Made by a program: the position numbers and the translations under genes
Source: an uncultured Porphyromonadaceae bacterium
Lineage (GTDB): Bacteria > Bacteroidota > Bacteroidia > Bacteroidales > Muribaculaceae
Assembly (NCBI GenBank): GCA_947649495.1
Contig: CANSRU010000015.1
Span: forward strand, 1 to 58,970
Length of the DNA stretch: 58,970 bases
Reading direction: 5' to 3'
The notes under the pieces: model-generated
Databases searched by the model: none
The model's input: the letters and a program-made list of their open reading frames with translations, nothing else
Told to the model about the DNA's origin: nothing
In this document: piece after piece, positions 1 to 7,563 of the stretch
How positions within the stretch are numbered: the first letter of the stretch is position 1
Layout of the letters: each line of letters begins with the position of its first letter

Positions 1-60
1 ATACTAATATATTAATCGCAATGGTTGGATTTTTATCGCACCACTACTAATATTAATCCG

Positions 61-68
61 TAAATTTG
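61..68 (+). promoter_or_regulatory. Bacteroidetes -7 box for the first gene
   Basis: TAAATTTG matches the TAnnTTTG consensus of the Bacteroidetes primary sigma factor. It lies 29 bases before the start codon at 98, which leaves a leader of about 20 bases. Confidence 0.6.
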
Positions 69-97
69 CGACATATTAACCCTTTAACCATAAGTCT

Positions 98-2263
98 ATG
101 AGGAAATTTCTACTTCTTTTATCATTAATCACAGTGCTCTGCGTGCCTTCGATGGCCAAGGCCGACTTGCTTTACCTTAATTTCGGTACAGCCACCAACT
201 ACGATGGCGAGGCAACAAACAAGGTTTCCGTAAGCGGTACCCTGACTGGCGATAATCCGCAGACCATCACTACCGATGCCGGTACCTTTTTATGGGAAAA
301 GGCTGCTTCCCAGTCAAGTAATACTAATGTCAACACAAACCATCTTCGCTGGTATAAGGGAGATATTCTGCATATCACGCCTGCGGCCGGTGTGACAATA
401 ACAAAGGTGCGTATAAAATGTACGGCGTCTAACTATTGCAAGAATATGGGAGTGTCGACAGGCTCAATTACAATTGCAACAGCCACTCCATTTATAAATG
501 TGTGGACCGGTGAGGCAAATACTGAATTTACTATTACCGCCAGCGAGGCCCAAGTACGCTGCTCGTGGATAGAGGTTGAGTATACAAAAGTGGAAGGTGC
601 CGTAGCAACCCCCACTATCGCCATGGGCGAGAACAACACTGTGGTGCTGTCGCACGCTGATGGAGCCGACATCTACTACACGCTCGACGAAACTACTCCG
701 AGCGCATCCTCCACCAAGTATGAGGTTCCGTTCACCATCACCGGTCTGACAACTGTCAGCGCCATTGCCGTTAAGGAAGGCAAGAGCAGTGCTGTGGTGA
801 GCAAATCGGTCAATCTGAACACTGTCGGCTCAATCGCCGAGTTCATAGAACTCGCATCGGCCGATGCGGTTAAGATAAATGCTCCTGTAACCGCCGCCTA
901 CCAGAATGGTATCAACCTCTATGTAAAGGACGCCAACGGCGACTTCCTCCTTGTCTATGGCAAGATTGACGGCGTGACCGCGCAGAATGGTGATGTGTTC
1001 GCTTCTGTCACCGGAACATGGTCGCCCTACAACGGTCTGCCCGAAATGGCCGTTACAGCTATCGGCGACAAGAGTGCCGGCACTGCTGTGGAGCCTGAGC
1101 TTATAGAAAGCATCGAGGAGACACCCGGCGACCGCCTGAGCCTCTATGTGGTCTACAACAACGTGAACATCGTCAAGGACGCTTCCGATGACAAGGGCAA
1201 GACTTACACCATGACCGATGAAAACGGCGACAATCTCACGCTCTACAACAACTTCGTGGCTTCGGACAACCGCTACACTCCGGTGGAGATTCCCGAAGGC
1301 GAAGGCTTCAACGTATATGGTTTCATAAGTACCCACAAGGGCACCCCACAGCTTCAGCCTGTGGAGGTGGTCGGTGGCCAGGTAATGGAAACCGTGGCTA
1401 CTCCGGTGTTCACCCCGGCGAGCGGCTCAGCCCTTTCGGTAGGCGACCAGATCACCATAGAGTGCGAAACCGAGGGTGCCAAAATCTACTTCACCACCGG
1501 CAATGAGACTCCCACTGCCGATTCGCAGCTCTACGAAGGCCCGCTCACATTCTCGGAAGAGGTGACCATCAATGCTATCGCCGTGATGGACGGCATGCTT
1601 GACTCGGAAGTTGTCTCGGCCACCTATACTCTTTACGACCCCAACGCCCGTAGCGCGATGTACAATTTCGGTGATGCTGCCGAACTCGTATTGCCCGAGG
1701 GCGTGGCCGTACCTACAGTTCAAAGCAAGGTCAACGAAAATTCGGTGTTCAACGACAAGACTTTTATTTCCGGCGACATATCGCTGCTCTTCACCACCAC
1801 TGCTACCTCAAATAACACGTATCCCCAATGGTGGCTGGGTGCCAAGAGCCTTGAAGCTCGTGTGTACAACGGCACTACAATGACATTTGCGGCTGCCACA
1901 GGCAAAATTACATCCATCACCTTCACCAAGGGTGGTAACTCTACAAGCTGGACTTGGCCTGCTGCAAACAAATTGACCATCACTCCTGCCGCAGGCACAT
2001 TGGCCGACCAAGTGTGGACGGCTCCCGAGGGTGGCGTGCAGTCGGTATCGTTTGAATTCGGCGCATCGGCCCGCATCGGCACCATCGAGGTGGCCTATGC
2101 CGCCGACACTCTTGCCGGTATCGAAGGCATCGGTGCTGACAACAGCGACGCTCCTGTGGAATATTTCAACCTTCAGGGTATCCGCGTGAGCGCTTCCAAC
2201 CTCACCCCCGGCATCTACGTGCGCCGTCAGGGTTCCAGCGTTGTCAAGGTTCTCGTGAAATAA
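98..2263 (+). CDS. Secreted multidomain protein with two chitobiase-C-like repeats and a sorting-like C-terminus
   Basis: 721 aa with a signal peptide (about residues 1-22, ending SMAKA). After an N-terminal beta-rich domain (about 25-165), two modules of the CHB_HEX_C type appear at about 168-240 and 430-515, each with the pattern 'ATP.. . . .I.YT.D...P....Y..P'. Between them (about 245-425) is a domain resembling the OB-like modules common in Bacteroidales surface proteins. The last 30 residues (YFNLQGIRV...GIYVRR...VLVK) resemble C-terminal sorting or anchoring tails of the type IX secretion kind. No catalytic motif is visible, so a binding or adhesive role at the cell surface is an inference. 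The gene stands alone, with a -7 box upstream and a strong terminator downstream. Confidence 0.75.
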   Translation: MRKFLLLLSLITVLCVPSMAKADLLYLNFGTATNYDGEATNKVSVSGTLTGDNPQTITTDAGTFLWEKAASQSSNTNVNTNHLRWYKGDILHITPAAGVTITKVRIKCTASNYCKNMGVSTGSITIATATPFINVWTGEANTEFTITASEAQVRCSWIEVEYTKVEGAVATPTIAMGENNTVVLSHADGADIYYTLDETTPSASSTKYEVPFTITGLTTVSAIAVKEGKSSAVVSKSVNLNTVGSIAEFIELASADAVKINAPVTAAYQNGINLYVKDANGDFLLVYGKIDGVTAQNGDVFASVTGTWSPYNGLPEMAVTAIGDKSAGTAVEPELIESIEETPGDRLSLYVVYNNVNIVKDASDDKGKTYTMTDENGDNLTLYNNFVASDNRYTPVEIPEGEGFNVYGFISTHKGTPQLQPVEVVGGQVMETVATPVFTPASGSALSVGDQITIECETEGAKIYFTTGNETPTADSQLYEGPLTFSEEVTINAIAVMDGMLDSEVVSATYTLYDPNARSAMYNFGDAAELVLPEGVAVPTVQSKVNENSVFNDKTFISGDISLLFTTTATSNNTYPQWWLGAKSLEARVYNGTTMTFAAATGKITSITFTKGGNSTSWTWPAANKLTITPAAGTLADQVWTAPEGGVQSVSFEFGASARIGTIEVAYAADTLAGIEGIGADNSDAPVEYFNLQGIRVSASNLTPGIYVRRQGSSVVKVLVK

Positions 2264-2290
2264 GATAAATTTCAATATCGTGATGTAAAG

Positions 2291-2326
2291 GGCATCGCCT
2301 CCCATCGTGGGGGCGATGCTTTTTTT
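2291..2326 (+). terminator. Rho-independent terminator after the secreted protein gene
   Basis: GCATCGCC (2292-2299) pairs perfectly with GGCGATGC (2312-2319), followed by seven T residues. It ends transcription of the gene at 98-2263. Confidence 0.9.
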
Positions 2327-2373
2327 GCGCGTATGTGTGGCCGTGTGGATGGGGGAGCCCGAATGGCGGGGTG

Positions 2374-2476
2374 ATGCCGGAAAAGGGGGTAGGGACGCGA
2401 CATGTCGCGTCAGCCGGTGGATAGGGAATGCTGGATGGGCGTTTGTTTTTGCTGACGCGCCGTGGCGCGTCCCTAC
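2374..2476. repeat. 103-bp intergenic repeat, copy 1 (paired-palindrome, BIME-like)
   Basis: This is nearly identical to 2737-2839; I see two base differences. The core 2389-2476 (88 bp) has imperfect 26-bp inverted ends, matching at 23 positions and beginning GTAGGGACGCG. Each end contains an 18-bp palindrome: GACGCGACATGTCGCGTC at 2394-2411 and a near-palindrome at 2454-2471. The two differ by A-T to C-G changes that keep self-pairing. No coding sequence is apparent. Confidence 0.85.
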
Positions 2477-2682
2477 AGTTTCCACATGCCCGCCAAGGGG
2501 CGATGCCCCATGACGGGCCTAAACATGTTTAATGGTCTGCGACCATTGGGTTGACAGGATTAGTGGCGTACCCAAGGGCACGCAGATTACCTCAGCATAC
2601 CGCATACCGCGCACTTCGTACGCGGCTACATTCCGGCTTCCGCAGGCGGAAGCGCAACCGGGGTCAAATGCGCGATAGGGGA

Positions 2683-2732
2683 GAGGGCTTTCCAGCCCTC
2701 TCTAAGCGGCGGCAAGAAAGCCACCGCCCCTG
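2683..2732. repeat. 50-bp dispersed intergenic repeat, copy 1
   Basis: It starts with the hairpin GAGGGCT-TTCC-AGCCCTC and continues into a GCGG...CCGC hairpin ending CCGCCCCTG. The same element lies in opposite orientation at 21009-21058, with a few mismatches. It sits between the two 103-bp repeats. Confidence 0.75.
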
Positions 2733-2736
2733 TGGC

Positions 2737-2839
2737 ATGCCGGAAAAGGCGGTAGGGACGCGACATGTCGCGTCAGCCGGTGGATGGGGAATGCTGGATG
2801 GGCGTTTGTTTTTGCTGACGCGCCGTGGCGCGTCCCTAC
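2737..2839. repeat. 103-bp intergenic repeat, copy 2
   Basis: Second direct copy of 2374-2476; the 88-bp core is 2752-2839. The two copies bracket about 260 bp of gene-free sequence that holds the 50-bp element. Together they fill most of the gap between the secreted-protein terminator and the end of the capsid cassette; I see nothing else in 2327-2895. Confidence 0.85.
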
Positions 2840-2895
2840 AGCATGGAGGCGGGTGTGATTGGGTAGTGTCCGTATGCGAGGATGGGGTGCGTTGC

Positions 2896-3324
2896 CTATA
2901 GCCATACGGGGCGCAGGGAGGGGATGGCTGCAGGGGTGTGGAGCAGGCGGCGCAGCGATGCGGTGTCGGTTTCGGCGGCTTCGGCAAATGTGTGGCTCAG
3001 GTCGGTGTCAATGCCTGCGTATGCCTCGGCGAGGATGTGCGATGAAATGATGTGTTCCATGAGCAGGCGTGTGGCCACAGGCTCGACGCCGTCGGGTAGC
3101 TCTACGGTGAGCATGTCTGAGCCTTCATTGTCTATATTGCAGTCTGTGGCAAACGGGAGCATGGACATGCAGAGCACGGCAAAGGCGCTGCGTGCCATCA
3201 GGAGCAGGGCCGGCCGGCGGTCGGGAGTGAGCAGCGGAGGTCTGTTGCCGTCGAGGTGATGGCGCAAGGCTGTCTGGGCGTAGAGCTGTGCTGTGATGTC
3301 GTCGATGGAAATTGAGATAATCAT
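2896..3324 (-). CDS. Unknown protein, last gene of the capsid cassette
   Basis: 142 aa, not recognised. It is acidic and probably helical, starting MIISISIDDITAQLYAQ, with no signal peptide or transmembrane segment. It begins 28 bases after the preceding unknown gene on the same strand, so it is probably co-transcribed with the portal- and capsid-like genes. Its place and size would suit a small head-completion or adaptor protein, but that rests on context alone. Confidence 0.6.
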   Translation of the reverse strand: MIISISIDDITAQLYAQTALRHHLDGNRPPLLTPDRRPALLLMARSAFAVLCMSMLPFATDCNIDNEGSDMLTVELPDGVEPVATRLLMEHIISSHILAEAYAGIDTDLSHTFAEAAETDTASLRRLLHTPAAIPSLRPVWL

Positions 3325-3352
3325 GGCTGTCGGTAATAAAAGATGTGGATGG

Positions 3353-3751
3353 TCAGGATGATTTGAGTGAATGGTAAAGGCGCAGGGCGGTGGAGGGCGC
3401 CAGGAAGAAACTTGATGCGTGGCCGTCGGTCAGTATGCGCATCAAGGCCTGGCGGTCGGTGAGATAGCGGCGCCGGGAGCGCAGGCGGTCCACACGGTCT
3501 ATAAGCTCGCGCCACATGGCTCCTGACGGACGTCCGGTGCCGGGCAACCGTCCGTGGCGACGGTAGCGGCTCAGCGTGCGGATGGCGTGGATGGGCGATA
3601 CGTAGTAGCATGGGGCGGGCATGGAGGCTGCGTCGGCTGCTATGGAGGCCGTGGTGATCTGCCCGCTCGCACGACACCGCGCTTTACGGCATGCTTCCAT
3701 AAAGTGGATGTCGCGCAGGCGGGTAAGAACGTTGTAGGTGTGTCGGTTCAT
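3353..3751 (-). CDS. Unknown basic protein of the capsid cassette
   Basis: 132 aa, not recognised. It is rich in arginine (for example RSRRRYL and SRYRRHGRL) and so possibly nucleic-acid binding. It follows the portal-like gene after an 84-base gap containing a hairpin, and precedes the 142-aa gene. No HTH or enzyme motif is clear. A role in DNA binding or head assembly is only a guess from charge and neighbours. Confidence 0.6.
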   Translation of the reverse strand: MNRHTYNVLTRLRDIHFMEACRKARCRASGQITTASIAADAASMPAPCYYVSPIHAIRTLSRYRRHGRLPGTGRPSGAMWRELIDRVDRLRSRRRYLTDRQALMRILTDGHASSFFLAPSTALRLYHSLKSS

Positions 3752-3792
3752 AGTACTGTAGATATTACTTTGTTTCGTTGGTAAAATTACAA

Positions 3793-3822
3793 CGCGTCAT
3801 GGGCAATAACCCATGATGCGCG
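3793..3822 (-). terminator. Hairpin between the portal-like gene and the next gene
   Basis: TCATGGG (3797-3803) pairs with CCCATGA (3810-3816), with flanking CGCG on both sides. On the minus strand it is followed by a T-rich stretch (TTGTAATTTT). It may be a weak terminator or attenuator lowering expression of the last two cassette genes. Confidence 0.4.
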
Positions 3823-3835
3823 ATGTTAAAGAGAG

Positions 3836-5212
3836 TTAACAGGTGACTATTATCCGGTTGCGTTGCATGCGGAATGCATTGAAGCTCTCGATCAGGTCGA
3901 GTATGGCGGTGGCGGAGTTGCGCACCTGAGCGTCGTAGAGCGCGGCCGATGTGTTTGGGTTGGCCACACGTCCCTGCAGGGCGGCGTTCACGCCCGAAAT
4001 CTGGTCGAAGAGCTGCATCTGGAGGTTGAGAAGCTGATAGGCTCCGGCATTCTCGCCGTTGGCGAAAAATTGTTTCGGTTCGCGTCCACCCTTGCCCGAG
4101 AACGGTATGATGGCCTGCGGGCGTGCCCACACGCGGCTCAGTTCCTCCCATGTCATGCCGGCAGCGAGGCCATCCTCGGGAAACACAAGAGCCCCCTTGG
4201 CCGATACACCCATAATATGGTCGATGAGTGTGATTATGCGGTTTATGTGGCGCTGCTGAGGCAGCACATCCTCCACAAACGAGTGTACCTCGCCATCGGT
4301 CAGCGGGAAGAATTTCACGGCAAACGGGTGCATGCCGTGGAAGTAGGGCGAGTCGTATTCGTCGAGCACCTCACCGTTGGGGGCGAGAAAGCGGCAGTGC
4401 CAGCGCATGGTGGTGCGCTGCAGTATGTTCAAGGGCGTCTGGCGGTCGGGGACATCGTTGGCGTGGTTCAGGCGGGGGTGCTGTGAGGCGGGAAGCACGA
4501 AGAAGCTGGCGCTCTCGGGGTCGTGGCACTTTACTATGTTACGGCTTTCGAGCGTCCACACCTCTATCACCCGGCACCGTCCGCGCGGGGCGTTGAAAAA
4601 ATCCGATTCGGCATCAATGCCGTGGGCGGCTGTGGCCGACGATGCAATGTCGTCGTAGATGCGCGATATTTCGAAGGCCTTGGCCGGTGAATTCGGGGCG
4701 AAGCGCATCAGCACCTCGCGCAGGCTCATGGAGTGGAGCATGCCTATAAGCTCTATGTCCAGACCTCGCGGGTCGGTAAAGCGGTTGACAAAGAAATGGT
4801 CGGGGCTCACATTGTCCACCCACACACCGGCGCCCGCCATGCGTTTCTCGGCCACCACACGCTGTATGGCGCACCCCGATATCAGGAATTCCTCAAGCAT
4901 GCGGCAATCGAGTTCGGTGAGCGCGTTGCGGGTGGCCACCTCGGGCGGCACCGGGCACGACGATGCGGGATCGTCGTCGGCCACCATGGTGCGGAAATTG
5001 CCTATCACGCACTTCACGAGCTGCCGGAGCATATTGTTGGTGAGCGGATGTTTGCCCGATTCTATGGCGTAAGCCTTCTCGGTGTCTATGGTGCCGTCGT
5101 CCTTCACCACAAGGTCGTCCCATTGGCGTCCGTAGGTGTAACGTTTGTAGCGGTTGCGCCGCTCGCGCATGTCGGCGCCTGCATTCCAGGCTTCGAGTGC
5201 AAGATTGAGCAT
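3836..5212 (-). CDS. Phage portal-like protein
   Basis: 458 aa. The N-terminus (ALEAWNAGADMRERRNRYKRYTYGRQW) and the stretch near residue 330 (PQQRHINRIITLIDHIMGVSAKG) resemble portal proteins of P22-like and crAss-like phages, where a conserved helical region precedes an 'SAKG' strand. Portals form the dodecameric ring at one capsid vertex through which DNA passes. The protein is shorter than many of those portals (often about 700 aa) and ends soon after the 'SAALYDAQVRNSATAILDL' helix, so the C-terminal barrel is absent or reduced. It starts 7 bases after the stop of the preceding gene, suggesting translational coupling. The assignment rests on motif memory, not a search. Confidence 0.65.
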   Translation of the reverse strand: MLNLALEAWNAGADMRERRNRYKRYTYGRQWDDLVVKDDGTIDTEKAYAIESGKHPLTNNMLRQLVKCVIGNFRTMVADDDPASSCPVPPEVATRNALTELDCRMLEEFLISGCAIQRVVAEKRMAGAGVWVDNVSPDHFFVNRFTDPRGLDIELIGMLHSMSLREVLMRFAPNSPAKAFEISRIYDDIASSATAAHGIDAESDFFNAPRGRCRVIEVWTLESRNIVKCHDPESASFFVLPASQHPRLNHANDVPDRQTPLNILQRTTMRWHCRFLAPNGEVLDEYDSPYFHGMHPFAVKFFPLTDGEVHSFVEDVLPQQRHINRIITLIDHIMGVSAKGALVFPEDGLAAGMTWEELSRVWARPQAIIPFSGKGGREPKQFFANGENAGAYQLLNLQMQLFDQISGVNAALQGRVANPNTSAALYDAQVRNSATAILDLIESFNAFRMQRNRIIVTC

Positions 5213-5219
5213 AGATGTG

Positions 5220-5786
5220 TCAGTTTTTCGGGTCGTTGAATATTTCAGTTTCCATCAGTCGGGCCATGAGCCATGGTGTGAGGTTGAGAGTATCGCTGTC
5301 GGCCGGCAGCATAACGGCAAGCAGCTCCGTGAGTTCAAGAGAGCCGGGCGGCGGGGTGTAGAGCATGAGCCGCGTGCCGCTTACCACCCCCACCGGCTCG
5401 GCGGCAGCGCCCCGCGCGAATGGCGATTGCTGGGCCATGGCACGCACCGAATGCGGATCGGTTTCGATGGTGGCGGCCCGTAGCCATCCCTTCATCGTGG
5501 CCGACACCACACGCATACATCCCCCGGGGAGCTCCACCACGGCCGCTCCGTCATCGCCGCGGCTCACAGTTACCTCTCCTGCTATGTCGGTGAGCGGAAG
5601 CATGTCGGCAGGTGCTGTGGCGAGCAGCTCCGCATGGCGCACGCGCAACCGGCAGGCTATGGTGGCGTCGATGTCGAGACCGTAGGTGCAGTTCACCGTG
5701 GCGGCAGGCTGTGCCGGAGCCAGACAGCGGGCGAGTTTCCACTCGTCCACCATCCGGCTGAGGCTAAGGCTGAATGAGCCTGTCAT
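5220..5786 (-). CDS. Unknown protein between the capsid- and portal-like genes
   Basis: 188 aa, not recognised. Its start codon overlaps the stop of the capsid-like gene by four bases (ATGA), and its stop lies 7 bases before the portal-like start, so the three are translationally coupled. The sequence looks beta-rich, with no signal peptide. In phage head modules this position is often held by a head-tail connector or decoration protein; that is inference only. Confidence 0.65.
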   Translation of the reverse strand: MTGSFSLSLSRMVDEWKLARCLAPAQPAATVNCTYGLDIDATIACRLRVRHAELLATAPADMLPLTDIAGEVTVSRGDDGAAVVELPGGCMRVVSATMKGWLRAATIETDPHSVRAMAQQSPFARGAAAEPVGVVSGTRLMLYTPPPGSLELTELLAVMLPADSDTLNLTPWLMARLMETEIFNDPKN

Positions 5787-7066
5787 TGGCCTATCACTCT
5801 GAAGTGGGACTTGGGGTGACGGAGCACCAGACAGCTCGCTTCAGTGGCCACAAGGGCATCGGTGTTGCGCTGGCCCGATTTCTTTAGGTCGAGATGGTCC
5901 ACCTTGAAGGGTATGTGCGTGTACTTCGACATGTATTGCGGGTCTAACACCATACCGTCTGACTCGTGGCCGCACTGGTCGAACACCTCGCTGTGGACCA
6001 CATAGAGCGTGCCGAACTTCGAGCGCAGTTCGTTGAAGTCTATGCCCCAGCGGGTCACAGTGTCGTCGGCGGCTATCACCTTGGTATACGACAGTTTGTT
6101 GAGAGCCTCTATCAAGGCGCTTCCGGCTATGAGTATCTTGCGGGGCGAGCCGGCGGCCTCGCCGGTGAACACACGCCGCATAAGCTCTATCACATTTTCC
6201 TGACGCAGTTCGTCGACAGTGAGCGCGACCTCGTTGGCTGCCTGGTTCCAGATACCTTCGGTGAAGAGCACTTCATCGTATTTGGCCGGATCGGTGAACC
6301 GCATCTTGATTCCGAAAAGGAAGTTCTTCTCCATGCCCATGCGCATGTCCATTATGGCCACCTCCTCCTGGTCGGAGAATGTCCATCCCACCTCCTTGGC
6401 ATTGAGCTTGGCCTGCAGCGACTGTTCCACCTGCGCTTTGAATATCTGGCAGTAGTTCTGGGCTTTCACCGGCAGCGCCTCAAATTGCGGGGTCTGCACG
6501 TCGAGCTCGCTGGCGGCGCGCCCCATGCGCACCACTCTCAGTCCCTGCGTTATGGCGGCGGTTTCGGTGGCGGTGATGTTGTCGGCATCGGTGTTGACCA
6601 CCTTCACCGAATGTTCGGTGAGGTCGGGCTGCTCCACCACGTAGAACACTCGGGTGCGCACCATCCCTTTCTTGTCCTTCGGCGTGTTGATGCGCGGTAT
6701 CATCAGGGTGTCGGTTGCCGAGAATATCGCGGCGTTCTTCAGAAACAGTTTGAGAATCGGCTTGTCGTCGTAGCTCATGTCGGCGAGCAGTTCAGCCGGT
6801 TTGGCGGTTGTGGTCATGCCCGGCTTGGTGTCGACGGAGTAATAATCTACAATCATCGATGAGGCCTTGCGTGAACCCACCATTCGCGAAATCTGGTCGA
6901 CAGGAGTCGACATCGGGCGCACCTTGACTATGCGGCGGTCAATCTCGTTGAGCAGAAGCGATGGCGAGCCTTCGCGTATGGCAGCGGTGGTGAGGGGCCC
7001 GTCGGTCACGTGGCGGTTGTCGTTGTCGGTGGTTACTAACGATGTGGTGTTTGTGTTTTGTTCCAT
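5783..7066 (-). CDS. Major capsid protein-like (SU10/DUF5309-type)
   Basis: 427 aa. The order of features fits HK97-fold capsid proteins of the SU10 (former DUF5309) family: an N-terminal arm (about 1-70), a segment with VDYYSVDTKPG, a central region with DQEEVAIMDMRMGMEKNFLFG (about 235-260), a domain with RKILIAGSALIEALN, and the closing CLVLRHPKSHFRVIGQ. Such proteins build icosahedral phage heads. Neighbours support this: an acidic scaffold-like gene precedes it and a portal-like gene follows. No stop or frameshift interrupts it. An encapsulin-like shell is the alternative, but encapsulins do not travel with portals. Confidence 0.68.
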   Translation of the reverse strand: MEQNTNTTSLVTTDNDNRHVTDGPLTTAAIREGSPSLLLNEIDRRIVKVRPMSTPVDQISRMVGSRKASSMIVDYYSVDTKPGMTTTAKPAELLADMSYDDKPILKLFLKNAAIFSATDTLMIPRINTPKDKKGMVRTRVFYVVEQPDLTEHSVKVVNTDADNITATETAAITQGLRVVRMGRAASELDVQTPQFEALPVKAQNYCQIFKAQVEQSLQAKLNAKEVGWTFSDQEEVAIMDMRMGMEKNFLFGIKMRFTDPAKYDEVLFTEGIWNQAANEVALTVDELRQENVIELMRRVFTGEAAGSPRKILIAGSALIEALNKLSYTKVIAADDTVTRWGIDFNELRSKFGTLYVVHSEVFDQCGHESDGMVLDPQYMSKYTHIPFKVDHLDLKKSGQRNTDALVATEASCLVLRHPKSHFRVIGQ

Positions 7067-7104
7067 GTTGATTTGGTTGAGTAAGTTAAAGGTTTTTGTT
7101 CAGG

Positions 7105-7437
7105 TCAGTCCCATACGCCGGGTCGCATTCTTGACAGGAAAGTGTTGGCCAGGTCGTCGGGTTGCGCAGGCTGTTCTGTGGCCTGAGGGTGTGCATGCCG
7201 GCGCAGGTTTTCCCAAAGTGCGGGTTGCTGCATGTTCTCGGCTATCACCTCGTTGCGTCCGCGCAGGTAGCCCCGCTGTTCGGCTTCCGCTATCAGCGCG
7301 TCGATATCTATGCCGGGGTCTGAGGTGGGAATCGCCTCGTCGGTTCCGGCGGTAGCGTCGCATTCGGGCGTAGTGTCGCCCACGGCGGGTTCAATGGGTT
7401 CCACGGGAGTGGGGATGGGTGTGCTCTCTTCGTTCAT
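7105..7437 (-). CDS. Small acidic protein, scaffold-like, first gene of the capsid cassette
   Basis: 110 aa from the ATG at 7437. An upstream in-frame start at 7512 is ruled out because a good -7 box lies at 7468-7475. The protein is acidic and proline-rich at first (NEESTPIPTPVEPIEP), then forms a likely helix (DIDALIAEAEQRGYLRGRNEVIAENM), and ends with a short conserved-looking tail (FLSRMRPGVWD). Size, composition and position just before a capsid gene resemble phage scaffolding proteins, which are discarded after head assembly. The function is inferred from this, not recognised by family. Confidence 0.65.
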   Translation of the reverse strand: MNEESTPIPTPVEPIEPAVGDTTPECDATAGTDEAIPTSDPGIDIDALIAEAEQRGYLRGRNEVIAENMQQPALWENLRRHAHPQATEQPAQPDDLANTFLSRMRPGVWD

Positions 7438-7467
7438 AGCAGTAATGGTTATTAATGGTTGACTGTG

Positions 7468-7475
7468 CAAAGTTA
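7468..7475 (-). promoter_or_regulatory. -7 box of the capsid cassette
   Basis: TAACTTTG on the minus strand, a strong match to TAnnTTTG, 31 bases before the ATG at 7437. It is divergent from the birA promoter about 60 bases away. Confidence 0.65.
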
Positions 7476-7532
7476 TGGCCGCCAGGGGACCGAAAAGGTG
7501 AGAATTTATCACTCAGGCATCGAAAAAAAGTG

Positions 7533-7540
7533 TAAATTTG
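7533..7540 (+). promoter_or_regulatory. -7 box of birA
   Basis: TAAATTTG on the plus strand, 24 bases before the birA start at 7564. This supports the downstream ATG rather than the in-frame start at 7459. Confidence 0.6.
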
Positions 7541-7563
7541 CCCGGAACAATAGATTGGAAGAT

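Noticed and set aside
2389-2839. CRISPR array at the direct repeats
   Set aside because: Only two repeat units, each about 100 bp and palindromic, separated by 260 bp; no series of spacers and no cas genes.
2551-2901. 116-codon frame in the repeat region
   Set aside because: It runs through the 103-bp and 50-bp repeats, has an arginine-rich low-quality product and no promoter; the frame is explained by GC-rich repeats.
5966-6862. 298-codon frame antisense to the capsid-like gene
   Set aside because: Overlaps the gene with coherent capsid motifs and coupled neighbours; histidine/glycine-rich composition is typical of antisense translation.
7105-7512. Longer form of the scaffold-like protein from 7512
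   Set aside because: The upstream part covers the -7 box at 7468-7475 and would have to be transcribed from inside the divergent birA promoter.
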